Source of the DNA: CBDAPU01 sp965198875
GTDB taxonomy: Bacteria > Pseudomonadota > Gammaproteobacteria > Eutrophobiales > Eutrophobiaceae
Assembly (NCBI GenBank): GCA_965198875.1
Contig: CBDAPU010000002.1
Coordinates: 1 to 64,000 of the forward strand
DNA: 64,000 nucleotides
Reading direction: 5' to 3'
The position numbers and the translations under genes are program-made. Below are positions 46,221 to 54,495 of this stretch, in pieces. A model generated the notes under the pieces. That model was not told the DNA's origin and made no database searches. It saw nothing but the letters and a program-made list of their open reading frames with translations. The stretch's first letter is position 1. Every line of letters begins with the position of its first letter.

Positions 46221-48311
46221 TTAAAACGAAGCACGCATGCCGAACACACCGGAGCGCCCCGGTAATGGCGCTATCTCTTTAACGAAAGAGGTGTGCCGAC
46301 GTATCTCCTCATCAAGCAAATTGTCGGCGCTGGCGAATAGCGTCACGTTACTCTGCGCCAACTTGAACGTATAACCGGCGTCAATACTCAGCATGTTATA
46401 GCCCGCTGTGCTGCTCTCCAGCGGGGCTATGTTGTTTTGTTCATTAACACGGATGTAATCGGCGGAGGCGAACCAGGGGCCGCGTGCGTATTTCAAACCG
46501 GCGCCAAAACGCCAGGGCGTGATACGCGGCAGATCAACATTACCGCTACGCTGCCCTTGCACATAATCCGCCCATAGGCGTGCATCCAGGGTAGTGCGGT
46601 CATCCTCTAGCACACGTATCCCCCCTTCTATTTCAAAACCATAAAAATCAGCATTATCCTGTGTGTGGGATACCAACAGTAATTCTTCATCATCCTCTGC
46701 AGGCAGGATATTGGCCGGCTCGCCATCGAAATCTTCATGAACCCGATCAGCCACACCGTCATTGTTCCGATCCTGCTCCTGCAGGAAGATAAAATCATCG
46801 ATCTGGTTGTAGAAGAGGTTGGCGGTAAACGTCAACCGACCGGCAATTTTGCGCCAGTAAATATCGATATTGGTGGACTTCTCCTTATGCAAACCGGGAT
46901 CACCAACTTCAAATGTTGTTGTCGCCAGATGTTGGCCATTCGAGTATAACTCTTCGATTGACGGCGCCCGCTGTGCGTGGGTGATGGCTAAACCAAATTG
47001 ATAACCTCTCGCATAATCCCGGTTCACCCCAACTGAAAGGCTGAGCAGATCATGAGCAGCTTGAAGGCCGGTGTTTGTCTGCACTTCCTGGTGCTCATAC
47101 CTGCCCCCCAGATCCACATGCCAGCGCCCAAAATCACTTTTCTCCAACACGAATACGGCGATGGACTCCAGCTCCGATGGCAACACAAAGCTCTCCTCCC
47201 CGATAGCGGCAAAATCCTTATGGCGATAATGAATGCCCAATGCGCCATCCCATGAACCAACAGCGGCATGGACAAACTCAATGCGACCTTCTATTTCATC
47301 ATTATCAAGGGCGGTGCCAATCTCACCACTGGCTTCCACTTCATCGTGTTCATAGTCATTATAGGCCCAACGGACCTGCACCTTGCGAAGCCCGGTAACG
47401 GGCTCGTTAAGTGTCGCTTGAAGATCATAGCGGGTTTGTTGCATATCAATCCGCACACCGCCTTCCTCTTCTTCATCGTCTGTCGCCTCCTCATCCCCTT
47501 CGCCCTCATCGTGATGATGCTCACCAGGCACACCATAATCGCTGGTGAGACGGCTAACGGCAAAACCGATAAAACCACTCTCGCCAACATAAGACAAACC
47601 ACCAGCCAGGCTCCTGGTCTGCACACTGCTGTTCTCCAGCGTGCCCTGCCCGGGTTCATCCGGGTCTAATTCGGCAAAACCGGGAATAGCATAATCATGC
47701 GTATCGCGCACCATGCCATCAACATGAACCGCAACATTGCCGGCACCGGCATTCATACTGCCGGCGCCCGTGATACCATCGGAGACGGTTTCATAACGCA
47801 GAGACAGATCCGCCTCCAGGCTTTCCGGTACATATCGGAGTATGCGGTCATTGACTAGGTTGACCACCCCGCCACTGGCGCCACTGCCAAACAACAACGT
47901 CGCCGGGCCCCGAAAAATCTCCAGTTGTCTGGCGAATATGGGCTCAACGGGGACGGCGTGATCAACACTGATATTGGCGACGTCCATGGTGCTGATCCCG
48001 TTTTCCAGCACACTGATCCGGCTGCCGGCAAGGCCACGAATGATGGGCCGGCCCACACCCGGACCAAAATCAGAAGCAGAAACGCCCAGCTCATTGGCGA
48101 TGGTCTCGCCAATATTACCGACACTGCGGGTCTCCAACTCTTCCCTTGTGAGCACCTGCACAGGCTGAGAGAGGTGACTATCAAACTCACCTAGGGGATC
48201 AGCGGTGATGATAACCTCAGGGAGCTCTCTCCCATCAGCATAGATGGCGGGTGAATGCGTAATAAAAGCAATAATAAAACAACTGATAATTCTTAAACAG
48301 AACTGTGGCAT
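46221..48311 (-). CDS. TonB-dependent outer membrane receptor with His/acidic loop, ZnuD-like
   Basis: A 696-residue receptor: a signal peptide, a plug domain (PVQVLTREELETRSVGNIGETIANELGV, then GVGRPIIRGLAGSRISVLENGI) and a 22-strand barrel ending in FGMRASF. A surface loop at about residues 264-287 is unusually rich in His, Asp and Glu (EHHHDEGEGDEE). Neisseria ZnuD, a zinc receptor, has a comparable His-rich loop, so zinc is the likely substrate (inference); copper or another metal complex is possible. A small secreted His/Cys protein is encoded just upstream on the same strand. No Zur box was identified by eye. Confidence 0.85.
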   Translation of the reverse strand: MPQFCLRIISCFIIAFITHSPAIYADGRELPEVIITADPLGEFDSHLSQPVQVLTREELETRSVGNIGETIANELGVSASDFGPGVGRPIIRGLAGSRISVLENGISTMDVANISVDHAVPVEPIFARQLEIFRGPATLLFGSGASGGVVNLVNDRILRYVPESLEADLSLRYETVSDGITGAGSMNAGAGNVAVHVDGMVRDTHDYAIPGFAELDPDEPGQGTLENSSVQTRSLAGGLSYVGESGFIGFAVSRLTSDYGVPGEHHHDEGEGDEEATDDEEEEGGVRIDMQQTRYDLQATLNEPVTGLRKVQVRWAYNDYEHDEVEASGEIGTALDNDEIEGRIEFVHAAVGSWDGALGIHYRHKDFAAIGEESFVLPSELESIAVFVLEKSDFGRWHVDLGGRYEHQEVQTNTGLQAAHDLLSLSVGVNRDYARGYQFGLAITHAQRAPSIEELYSNGQHLATTTFEVGDPGLHKEKSTNIDIYWRKIAGRLTFTANLFYNQIDDFIFLQEQDRNNDGVADRVHEDFDGEPANILPAEDDEELLLVSHTQDNADFYGFEIEGGIRVLEDDRTTLDARLWADYVQGQRSGNVDLPRITPWRFGAGLKYARGPWFASADYIRVNEQNNIAPLESSTAGYNMLSIDAGYTFKLAQSNVTLFASADNLLDEEIRRHTSFVKEIAPLPGRSGVFGMRASF

Positions 48312-48387
48312 CTGGATCGCTCCTCATAATCAACACAGAAATAACGGGCGCAGGAATAACGCAAGGCGTCATTCAATAAAACCCAAT

Positions 48388-48684
48388 CTAGCTATTTGTG
48401 GAAGAGGGATAAGGTGGCGCGCGCGCCAGACTTTGATGTGAACAAGCTGAGCGATAAACAGGCTCAGCATACTGAAAAACCGTATTGGTAGCCTGTGTTG
48501 TTGCAGGTGCATGGAGAGCTGATGTGGCGGCGCTGTCAAAGGCAGTTTGAAGCAAACATTCAATACAGGCATGCTCGGCTACTTGCGGATCATGCTCAGA
48601 CTCGTGGGCAAGCGCTACCGCCTGTGCGAATAACACCAGGAAAGTCAGTACCCAGCCCAACCATGTTGTACGCATCAAACCCAT
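48388..48684 (-). CDS. Small secreted His/Cys protein upstream of the TonB receptor (DUF2946-like)
   Basis: A 98-residue protein with a signal peptide (WLGWVLTFLVLFAQAVALA) and a short mature region holding HESEHDPQVAEHACIECLLQ, i.e. several His and a CxxC, then a low-complexity tail. Small proteins of this kind (DUF2946 and relatives) often precede metal-related TonB receptors. It is 77 bases upstream of the receptor gene and probably cotranscribed. Met1 or Met4 may be the start. Confidence 0.65.
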   Translation of the reverse strand: MGLMRTTWLGWVLTFLVLFAQAVALAHESEHDPQVAEHACIECLLQTAFDSAATSALHAPATTQATNTVFQYAEPVYRSACSHQSLARAPPYPSSTNS

Positions 48685-49208
48685 AATAAGAAAGTACCGC
48701 TGAGGGCGCCCACCTGCTTAATCTGCTTAACTCACCATCGACCCGGGAATGTTCATTCTCGAAGCGCACTCCCTTTGAGGCCCTGTTAATGTGTATTGAC
48801 GGCACTATACGTCCATGAGCGGTTTAACGCAAGCAGGCGGCTTTTGATGGGGACGATAAAAACTCCCGCAAACGCCGCCCGTCAGTCGTCTATTGCGGTC
48901 GAGCGGCGCAGGTTTATAGGGCATCATGACGATGACGCCCTCGCCAGGCCACAACCGCCCACCTCGGATCTGCTCATGATCACCTTGTGACATCCGCCCG
49001 GCGTGGCCCGTGTTTGCTCTGCCCACCTCATTGGATAAAAGAGACGACAACCGGGTTAATGCGAGATTAGGGAAAGTTGTGCACAACAGTTTGTTTCAAA
49101 AGCCGGGGCGTTGAGATGACGACTTTTTATCCTGTTAATTTCTCTTCGCGCCGCTACCTTATAAAATCTTAAATCCGAACGATATGAATAATAAACACCC
49201 TGATGTTT
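48685..49208. other. Gene-poor region upstream of the metal receptor unit
   Basis: About 520 bases with only weak, Arg/His-rich frames on both strands. It should hold the promoter of the TonB receptor unit. Beyond it the mosaic prophage-derived region begins. Confidence 0.35.
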
Positions 49209-49514
49209 TTATTGCATATTGCCATTATCGTTAGAGCGGTCTGTAAATGAAGCGGCTGGAAGATGACGTTCATCGGAATCCGGCAGTATGACGACAATGT
49301 TCTTGCCTTGAGTGATAGCGATACGTGGCGGTATCCCCTCTCCGCCAATGACCTTAACCGGTTTGCCGATGCTGTTGTCGGCCCGGCCATCGGTGTAGCC
49401 ACTGCCAGCACTGGCATCATAGTCATAAACCCAGGTGCTGGGGGCGGCGTGGCTACCGCCCGCATCAAAAGTCAAGATTTGAACCGATCTGCTTTCCTGA
49501 TCTACTCCAATCAT
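49209..49514 (-). pseudogene. Fragment of a larger surface protein, possibly PilY1-like
   Basis: A 101-codon frame with no ribosome binding site. It reads GVDQESRSVQILTFDAGG, GSGYTDGRADNSIGKPVKVI and PPRIAITQGKNIVVILPDSD, then ends. The pattern resembles the end of beta-propeller type IV pilus tip proteins (PilY1), but the match is from memory and weak. The frame begins at an internal-looking ATG, so I treat it as a scrap. Confidence 0.35.
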
Positions 49515-49757
49515 TACCTTTTATCCTTAATCTCCACAACAAGATATGTTCTTATCCCACAGACCCCTTCCAAATAATTCAAAATACATTTTGATTTTTC
49601 GCAGATTTCTCCAGCTTTGCAAACTGATTTAATATTTGTCGACAATCAAAGGCACTTCACTATTTAGATGTATACGGTCTAAAACCTGAGGGCATTGCAT
49701 AGACGCTGTCCTTAAACTCTGGGCACGTGGTTTTGTACAAAGGCGGGTGGTGGGTCA

Positions 49758-50120
49758 GTGGTGGAGAGTCAAGAAGTCGTTGATGTATTGCATTTCAAAA
49801 ATGAATGGCTACACAATGAATTGCATGTCAACCCGAATGAGCTGCGCTTGTTGTTTGCCGATGGTGAATCAATGGAGCCGTCGATACGATCAGGCGATAT
49901 CTTGCTGGTCAACGTCAGTGATCAGAGGGTCCGTATTGATGGGATCTACGTCTTACGGCTGGATGGTGTCCTGCTGGTGAAGCGCTTACAGCGTTTGCCC
50001 GGTAATGTGATCAAGGTATCCAGTGACAACGCCGTCTACGGTCCTTATGAGATCACGGCTGACACTCTGGATGACTTTGCGGTGATTGGCCCTGTGGTGT
50101 GGGTGGGTAAGCGAATTTGA
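49758..50120 (+). pseudogene. S24 peptidase (phage repressor C-terminal domain) without DNA-binding part
   Basis: A 120-residue LexA/CI-type self-cleavage domain. DGESMEPSIRSGDILLVN has the catalytic Ser and LLVKRLQRLPGN the catalytic Lys. Reading the same frame upstream gives KAGGGSVVESQEV, with the Ala-Gly cleavage site, to a stop at 49713-49715. The helix-turn-helix half that a repressor needs is absent, so it cannot work as one. GTG 49758 is the only plausible start. Confidence 0.75.
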
Positions 50121-50150
50121 GGTTTGCCAAGCAGGAGATAGTAGGTATAA

Positions 50151-50338
50151 AAAAATATCTTTGTTTTATTTGTATTGGCAACTATCAACACTCATGTGTT
50201 TGCTGGCGATAGTTTTCGCCAGGTCAGCTATTTTAAGGATGGCTCACGAAACTGCATATTTACCATTGAGATGTCTGGGAATACTGATCCGAGCAGGGCG
50301 GAAGCCTACGTAAGCGAACAAATGAACACTGCCATGTA
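50151..50338 (+). pseudogene. Short secreted peptide without a start codon
   Basis: The frame from 50151 to the TAG at 50336-50338 reads as a signal peptide (FVLFVLATINTHVFAGDSF) then FKDGSRNCIFTIEMSGNTDP. AGGAG at 50132 is correctly placed for a start near 50147, but there the sequence is ATA followed by a run of A and is one base out of frame. A start lost by change in the A-run is the simplest reading. Family unknown. Confidence 0.35.
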
Positions 50339-50410
50339 GATGATGGCTGTTTATTTGTACCCTGCGGGTAGTGCTATATGGTTGTGTCCAGTAATAAATT
50401 CAGCGTTAAG

Positions 50411-51198
50411 CTAAACGCTTTGCAGGTATTTATTTACATCATTAGTTAGAGTTTCAATCAGTTTTTTCTGCGTATCCGACTTTTCGCCATCAGGCAACCC
50501 TTCGGATAATTTAAGTGAGATGGCAATGTTCTGAGATAATACCAACTTCTGATGATACTCGCTCATTTTCATGACGGACTTGCTGTATAAGTAAAAAAAT
50601 ACTGCCGCTATAAACTCACCAAAGGCACCTGCTCCAACGGTAATTTTAGATGCCTCCAATTCGGGTTCTATAAACATGGCAATAATTCCTGCGATCAAGA
50701 CACCGAGTCCGACTGATGCCGCTGTTACGCTTAAGGTAAAGCTTTTATCAGCCTGAGTTTGCGTTTGTAAGTAATACCTATCCAAATGATTGAGATTAAG
50801 TTTAACAAGATTATTAAAAAATCATTTTGTAGTTCCTCTTGAAGCCGCTTCTCCTTTTCTTGGAGCTGTTCATCCTTGTCAAATTTTGCTCTGGAGAACA
50901 GTTTTTTGATCAAGGCATATGGGCTGTAAAGTAGAAATGCATAAAAATACGATGTGAAAATACAACCCAATAATATAGCTATTAATTCTAATATAGTTAT
51001 TAATTCACCCTTCGATAAGCTTTCTAATAAACCTTGAAAAGTAGAATCCTCGACAGCGATAAAAAAAGTCAGCACTATCATTGTAAATAATGAAAAAACT
51101 AACCAATGAAAGCCAACCCATGACCAAGCAGGTTTTGGGGGTGTTTTAGAGTTTGCGGGTTCGGAGTCTGCCGGATTCATATTATTCTCCTCATACAC
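50411..51198 (-). pseudogene. Membrane protein with coiled coil and TRADD-N-associated-type domain, split by a frameshift
   Basis: Two overlapping frames make one protein. The first (51198 to about 50810) has two hydrophobic segments and a charged coiled coil (FDKDEQLQEKEKRLQEEL). At the T6 run (A6 on the plus strand near 50815) one base puts it in the frame LNLNHLDRYYLQTQTQADKS followed by two more helices (VTAASVGLGVLIAGIIAMFI). The YYxxxxxQADKSF plus two helices pattern is like TRADD-N-associated membrane domains, predicted in bacterial conflict proteins. Without the shift the protein would be about 260 residues. The coding DNA is AT-rich. A sequencing error in the homopolymer is possible. 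Confidence 0.6.
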
Positions 51199-51305
51199 AC
51201 AACTATTCGAAAGTATAGCAGGCTATAGATGCCCTGCTACATTCAAATGGTTTGTTCAAGAGGCAACTTCCGCCCCACCCCTTCTGCTAATGGTGGGGGC
51301 AAACC

Positions 51306-51360
51306 TCATTAAAACGCTCTAATAGAGTCCCCTCATCCATGCCGCCACACTGGGCGGCAT
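51306..51360. repeat. Left arm of a 55-nt inverted repeat bracketing 3.2 kb
   Basis: Its reverse complement recurs at 54423-54477. Bases 51306-51327 are identical in the other arm (22 of 22), the next 11 differ, and 51339-51360 match at 20 of 22. The inner 22 bases form a hairpin, ATGCCGCC with GGCGGCAT. Confidence 0.9.
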
Positions 51361-51774
51361 TAAACTCAGTCCGAACTTTACCCTGGACGAACTTGAGGCT
51401 TCCCAGACCGCTTTGCGCCGGATGTGACCATTAACCATCTTGAGCGTCTCTGCCAGAAAGTGCTACAGCCCATCCGTGATTATTCCGGGCCGGTGCATGT
51501 CTCCAGTGGCTATCGTTGCCCAGCCTTAAACAGGCGCATTGGCGGTTCGCCCCGCTCGCAACACTGCCAGAGTGAGGCCGCCGATATCGTCATTGCGAAT
51601 GTCAAACCCATCGAGGTCTACCGCTGGGTGGTGGCTACCGGTCTGCCCTTTGACCAGCTGATCGAGGAAGGCAACTGGACGCACATCAGTTATACCGATA
51701 ACCCCAGAGGCCAGGTGCTCACCGCCCACTTTGAGAACAGCAAGGCGATTTACAGCGAGGGGCTGACGGCGTGA
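51359..51774 (+). pseudogene. Phage endolysin, peptidase M15 (D-Ala-D-Ala carboxypeptidase) type, frame-broken near the N-terminus
   Basis: From GTG 51424 the frame gives 116 residues with the M15 zinc motifs: VSSGYRCPALNRRIGGSPRS, QHCQSEAADIV (His, Asp) and GNWTHISY (His). The usual N-terminus LSPNFTLDELEASQT is present just upstream, at 51365-51409, but in another frame that then hits a TGA, so one base has been lost near 51410. The upstream part opens with ATT where ATG is expected and abuts the inverted repeat hairpin. A shortened but active enzyme from GTG 51424 is possible. Confidence 0.75.
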
Positions 51775-51814
51775 TGCTTATTTTCATTTCAACACACCTG
51801 AAGAATGTTCTGCT

Positions 51815-52034
51815 ATGAAGTTGTTTGTTTTACTGATCTGTTTAGCACTCGTAAGCGGCTGCGGCCCCCTGCCCTGTAACCCCCAGGGCAATGCCGGTAT
51901 CACCAACGTGGCGATGGAAGGCTGTGACGCCGATGAGGGCATAGACGGCCAGTTGTTCTGTGACATTCACATCCTCGATGGTAAAGAGAAGACCAATGTG
52001 GATGTCAAGGTAGTCAGAGATCTTGAGAACAACA
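51815..52034 (+). pseudogene. Lipoprotein gene fragment fused to a portal gene scrap
   Basis: The first about 70 codons encode a lipoprotein: signal MKLFVLLICLALVSGC with a lipobox, then a short Cys-containing mature part (CNPQGNAG, GCDADEGIDG, LFCDIHILDG). At about 52035 the sequence becomes portal-coding in another frame, and the lipoprotein frame goes on only as out-of-frame sense to 52192. A spanin (Rz1-like) or other phage lysis lipoprotein is possible by position after the endolysin. Confidence 0.5.
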
Positions 52035-52506
52035 TGGCGGCGGGGACGTCAACCGGGCAACGGCATCCGAGATGGGTGAGCCCACCTTCAAGATGTATTC
52101 CATGCGCCAGCGGGAGTGGAAGACCATCCTGGAAGAGCTGGCCACTTTCGTCATCAACCGCCGCTATGACCCATCAGGGGAAGAGACGCTGATTGACGTC
52201 TTTCATCCCGATCCGGACTTCATACCAAAGGCGGTGTTCCCGGAACTCACCACCCGTGACACCACGAAGTACGCCTCGGCCTTGCAGCAGGTCACCGTGG
52301 CCGTGGGTCTGGGGGTGGAGCGGGGGTTAATGCCGGAGCTATTGGCGGTTCGGATTATTCAGACCATTGCCGAGCGTTTAGGGGTGGAGTATGAGGCCGA
52401 GGCCGAGCTAGATGCGGCCAGAGAGGAAGCGGCGGAGCGGGCTGAGAACGATGTGTTTCAGGGCCATGAGGATGAGCTATCTGACGATGGCGTAAATGAT
52501 GGATGA
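52035..52506 (+). pseudogene. Phage portal protein, C-terminal remnant
   Basis: Starting at GGDVNRATASEMGEPTFK and reading through MYSMRQREWKTILEELATF, FHPDPDFIPKAVFPEL and a long Glu/Ala-rich tail, this is the C-terminal third of a phage portal protein. The pattern of an ATAS-E helix followed by a tail region and then a MuF gene is usual for head genes. The 5' two thirds are replaced by the lipoprotein sequence. ATG 52072 is internal. The MuF gene overlaps its end by 11 bases. Confidence 0.65.
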
Positions 52507-53938
52507 CAAGGAGAGAGGCAAACGCTTCAAGGCAACACAACGGGCAGTGCTTAAAACGCGCACCGCTATCCAGCGTGATGCGGCGAAAGAGATCACCCGC
52601 CTGCTCAAGGTCTCGCTGGATAAGATTACCGTTACTCTGGCTAATCAGCCCAGTGACTATCAGCAGTGGGCGCTGCCCCAACTGAAGCAATCCATACAAA
52701 GAACCCTGCATGAACTATCCGCCAAGGCCAACGCCGCTGGTGAGAAAGGGATGACGGACGCCTGGGGCGCGGGTAAAGATTTGATTGATGTGCCGCTGGA
52801 TGCCGCCGGCGTCAACATACAGGGTATGGCCCAGAGCATTGACGCCCGTCAGCTCTTCGCCATGCGGGAGTTTATGACGGGGCGCATTAGCGACATATCA
52901 CTCAAGGCCATGAACCGCATTAACAGTGAGCTGGGGCTGGTGATGACGGGCGTCCAATCCCCCGGCGAAGCGATAGGCGCCATTACCCGCGTGTTCAAAG
53001 AGACCTCACGGCGGCGGGCGCTGACCATCGTGCGTACCGAGCTGGGCCGGGCATTCAGTATCGCCTCTCACGAACGCAGCGTGCAGGCAAGGGACATTTT
53101 GCCCGGCTTGAAGAAGCAATGGCGGCGTTCGGGCAAGACCCATTCCCGCCCCGCCCATGATGCGGCGGATGGACAGATACGGGAAGTGGACAAGCCTTTT
53201 AGCATCGGTATTCATCAACTGATGCACCCGCACGACCCCGCCGCCCCAGCGTCGGAGACGATTAACTGTGGTTGTGTAGCACTGGATTACATGGCGCACT
53301 GGGAGATGCTTACGCCGGGTGCGAAGCCAGTACAGAGGACGGAGGACAGAAGACAGGGGACAGTAAACAAGGATGTCGCAAAGAGGCATTCTCTAAAATC
53401 TGTCATCCGTTCTCCGTCCTCTGACCTGCCAACACGCAAGGCTCGGCGTGTGGTGGCAGAGTATGAGAGAAAGTTTGCGAATTTGCCGGTTGAGCATGCC
53501 GTCGTCATCTCCAAGTCCGGTGAAGTGTTGGTAGAGAAGGCCGGTACCGAGATGCGGGTGATCTTTACCGATGCCGAGTTGCGTAAGATGAAGGGTGCCA
53601 CCGTACTGCATAACCACCTTGATGTGGCCTCTTTTTCCAAACATGATATTGCCACCGCCGCCACACAACAAGTGGCGGAAATGCGGGTGGTAGATGAGGC
53701 TTACAGTTATACTATGAAACCACCCAAAGGCGGCTGGAATTTTATCTTATGGAAAAAAACCATAGAACCCGCTATGGTGAATGCCGACTCAACGGTGTTG
53801 AATCGCATCAAGAGAAATTTAGCTAGTGGCAAGATCACTGGAGGTCAGTATGATGCAGATTATCAGCATGAGGTGTGGAAAGAAGTGGCGAGAAAAATCG
53901 GTATTACTTACAGACGACAGAGGAGGCGGAAGCAATGA
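52496..53938 (+). CDS. MuF-type phage head protein with a C-terminal JAMM-like domain
   Basis: A 480-residue protein. Residues 1-275 are a phage head morphogenesis (SPP1 gp7/MuF) unit, with LTIVRTELGRAFSIASHERS, HSRPAHDAADGQIREVDKPF and ETINCGCVALDY (Cys-x-Cys). A palindromic repeat is read through at about residues 280-309. Residues 320-480 are a separate domain whose core HNHLDVASFSKHD (from residue 372) follows the JAMM pattern HxH-x6-S-x2-D seen in RadC/JAB relatives, with Leu where Pro is usual. MuF proteins with variable C-terminal effector domains are known as phage polymorphic toxins, so this may be an effector domain. The next gene overlaps its stop. Confidence 0.75.
   Translation: MMDDKERGKRFKATQRAVLKTRTAIQRDAAKEITRLLKVSLDKITVTLANQPSDYQQWALPQLKQSIQRTLHELSAKANAAGEKGMTDAWGAGKDLIDVPLDAAGVNIQGMAQSIDARQLFAMREFMTGRISDISLKAMNRINSELGLVMTGVQSPGEAIGAITRVFKETSRRRALTIVRTELGRAFSIASHERSVQARDILPGLKKQWRRSGKTHSRPAHDAADGQIREVDKPFSIGIHQLMHPHDPAAPASETINCGCVALDYMAHWEMLTPGAKPVQRTEDRRQGTVNKDVAKRHSLKSVIRSPSSDLPTRKARRVVAEYERKFANLPVEHAVVISKSGEVLVEKAGTEMRVIFTDAELRKMKGATVLHNHLDVASFSKHDIATAATQQVAEMRVVDEAYSYTMKPPKGGWNFILWKKTIEPAMVNADSTVLNRIKRNLASGKITGGQYDADYQHEVWKEVARKIGITYRRQRRRKQ
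53333..53423. repeat. Palindromic repeat read in frame inside the MuF gene
   Basis: Arms 53333-53356 and 53400-53423 are complementary at about 20 of 24 positions, built from CAGAGGACGGAG / CTCCGTCCTCTG. The middle contains GGACAGTAAACAAGGATG, which recurs at 54367-54384. The insert is translated as an Arg/Ser-rich linker between two domains, without a stop. Confidence 0.85.
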
Positions 53939-54141
53939 AAAGACTTGATCCTTCTCATCCGCGCGCTGTCTACAGTCCGGTGTGTACACTTTGTGAGCAT
54001 TCCACCTCTATGATGTCCCGCCTTTGCAAGGCCTTTCCTAAGGGCATTCCGCATGAGATATGGATAGGCGAGAACAAGCACACCGAACCCTATCCGGGTG
54101 ACAACGGGATTCAGTTTGAACGGTATAAACTAAAAGATTAA
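53935..54141 (+). CDS. Small Cys-containing protein coupled to the MuF gene
   Basis: A 68-residue protein whose ATG overlaps the MuF stop (ATGA), so it is translationally coupled. It has VYSPVCTLCEHSTSMMSRLC (CxxC plus a later Cys) and AFPKGIPHEIWIGENKHTEP, then PGDNGIQFERY. I recall small uncharacterised proteins with the CKAFPxGIPxEI and YPGDxGIxFE pattern in many bacteria, often beside phage or toxin genes. Function unknown; an immunity or chaperone partner of the MuF effector domain is one guess. Confidence 0.7.
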   Translation: MKRLDPSHPRAVYSPVCTLCEHSTSMMSRLCKAFPKGIPHEIWIGENKHTEPYPGDNGIQFERYKLKD

Positions 54142-54422
54142 ACTCTCTCCCCCTAAAATATGCTCACAAGATTATTTTTGATATTCTGAATATCCTTTTC
54201 CATATTCAAAAGTCTCGCTACCGAGACTGTTGGGTTTCTGTTGCATCACTCCCTTTCCTTATCCCCTTATATTTAGGCCTTGTTAAAGCGTTCTAGAGGA
54301 CAGTAATCAAGATAGAACTCCTCATTTGCCCTGTTCTATGATGCGTTCAGACGACGGAGGACAGAGGACAGTAAACAAGGATGCCGCTTTGCGGCATTCC
54401 TACGGTCTGTCTGCTACATCGC
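54142..54422. repeat. Repeat-rich spacer: AGTCTCG hairpin and second copy of the GGACAG palindromic repeat
   Basis: 54184-54237 resembles 57512-57564 at roughly 80 percent; both contain a hairpin, AAAAGTCTCG and CGAGACT. 54354-54412 is a second copy of the repeat found inside the MuF gene, sharing GGAGGACAGAGGACAG and GGACAGTAAACAAGGATG, and its centre GCCGC-TTT-GCGGC is a short perfect hairpin. No gene is seen. Confidence 0.75.
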
Positions 54423-54477
54423 ATACCGTCCAGTGTGGCGGCATCAAAAGGTAAGCTCTATTAGAGCGTTTTAATGA
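54423..54477. repeat. Right arm of the 55-nt inverted repeat
   Basis: Reverse complement of 51306-51360, with 44 of 55 matches in two blocks (20 of 22 and 22 of 22). It lies just downstream of the end of the minus-strand membrane protein gene at 54496. Confidence 0.9.
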
Positions 54478-54495
54478 AGAGGGAATGCCAGTTTT

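Noticed and set aside
48805..49086. Minus-strand 93-codon frame upstream of the metal receptor unit
   Set aside because: No ribosome binding site and no recognisable segment.
54423..54477. Inverted repeats as ends of a classic insertion sequence
   Set aside because: No transposase is encoded between the arms and no target duplication is visible outside them; kept as an unexplained cassette instead.
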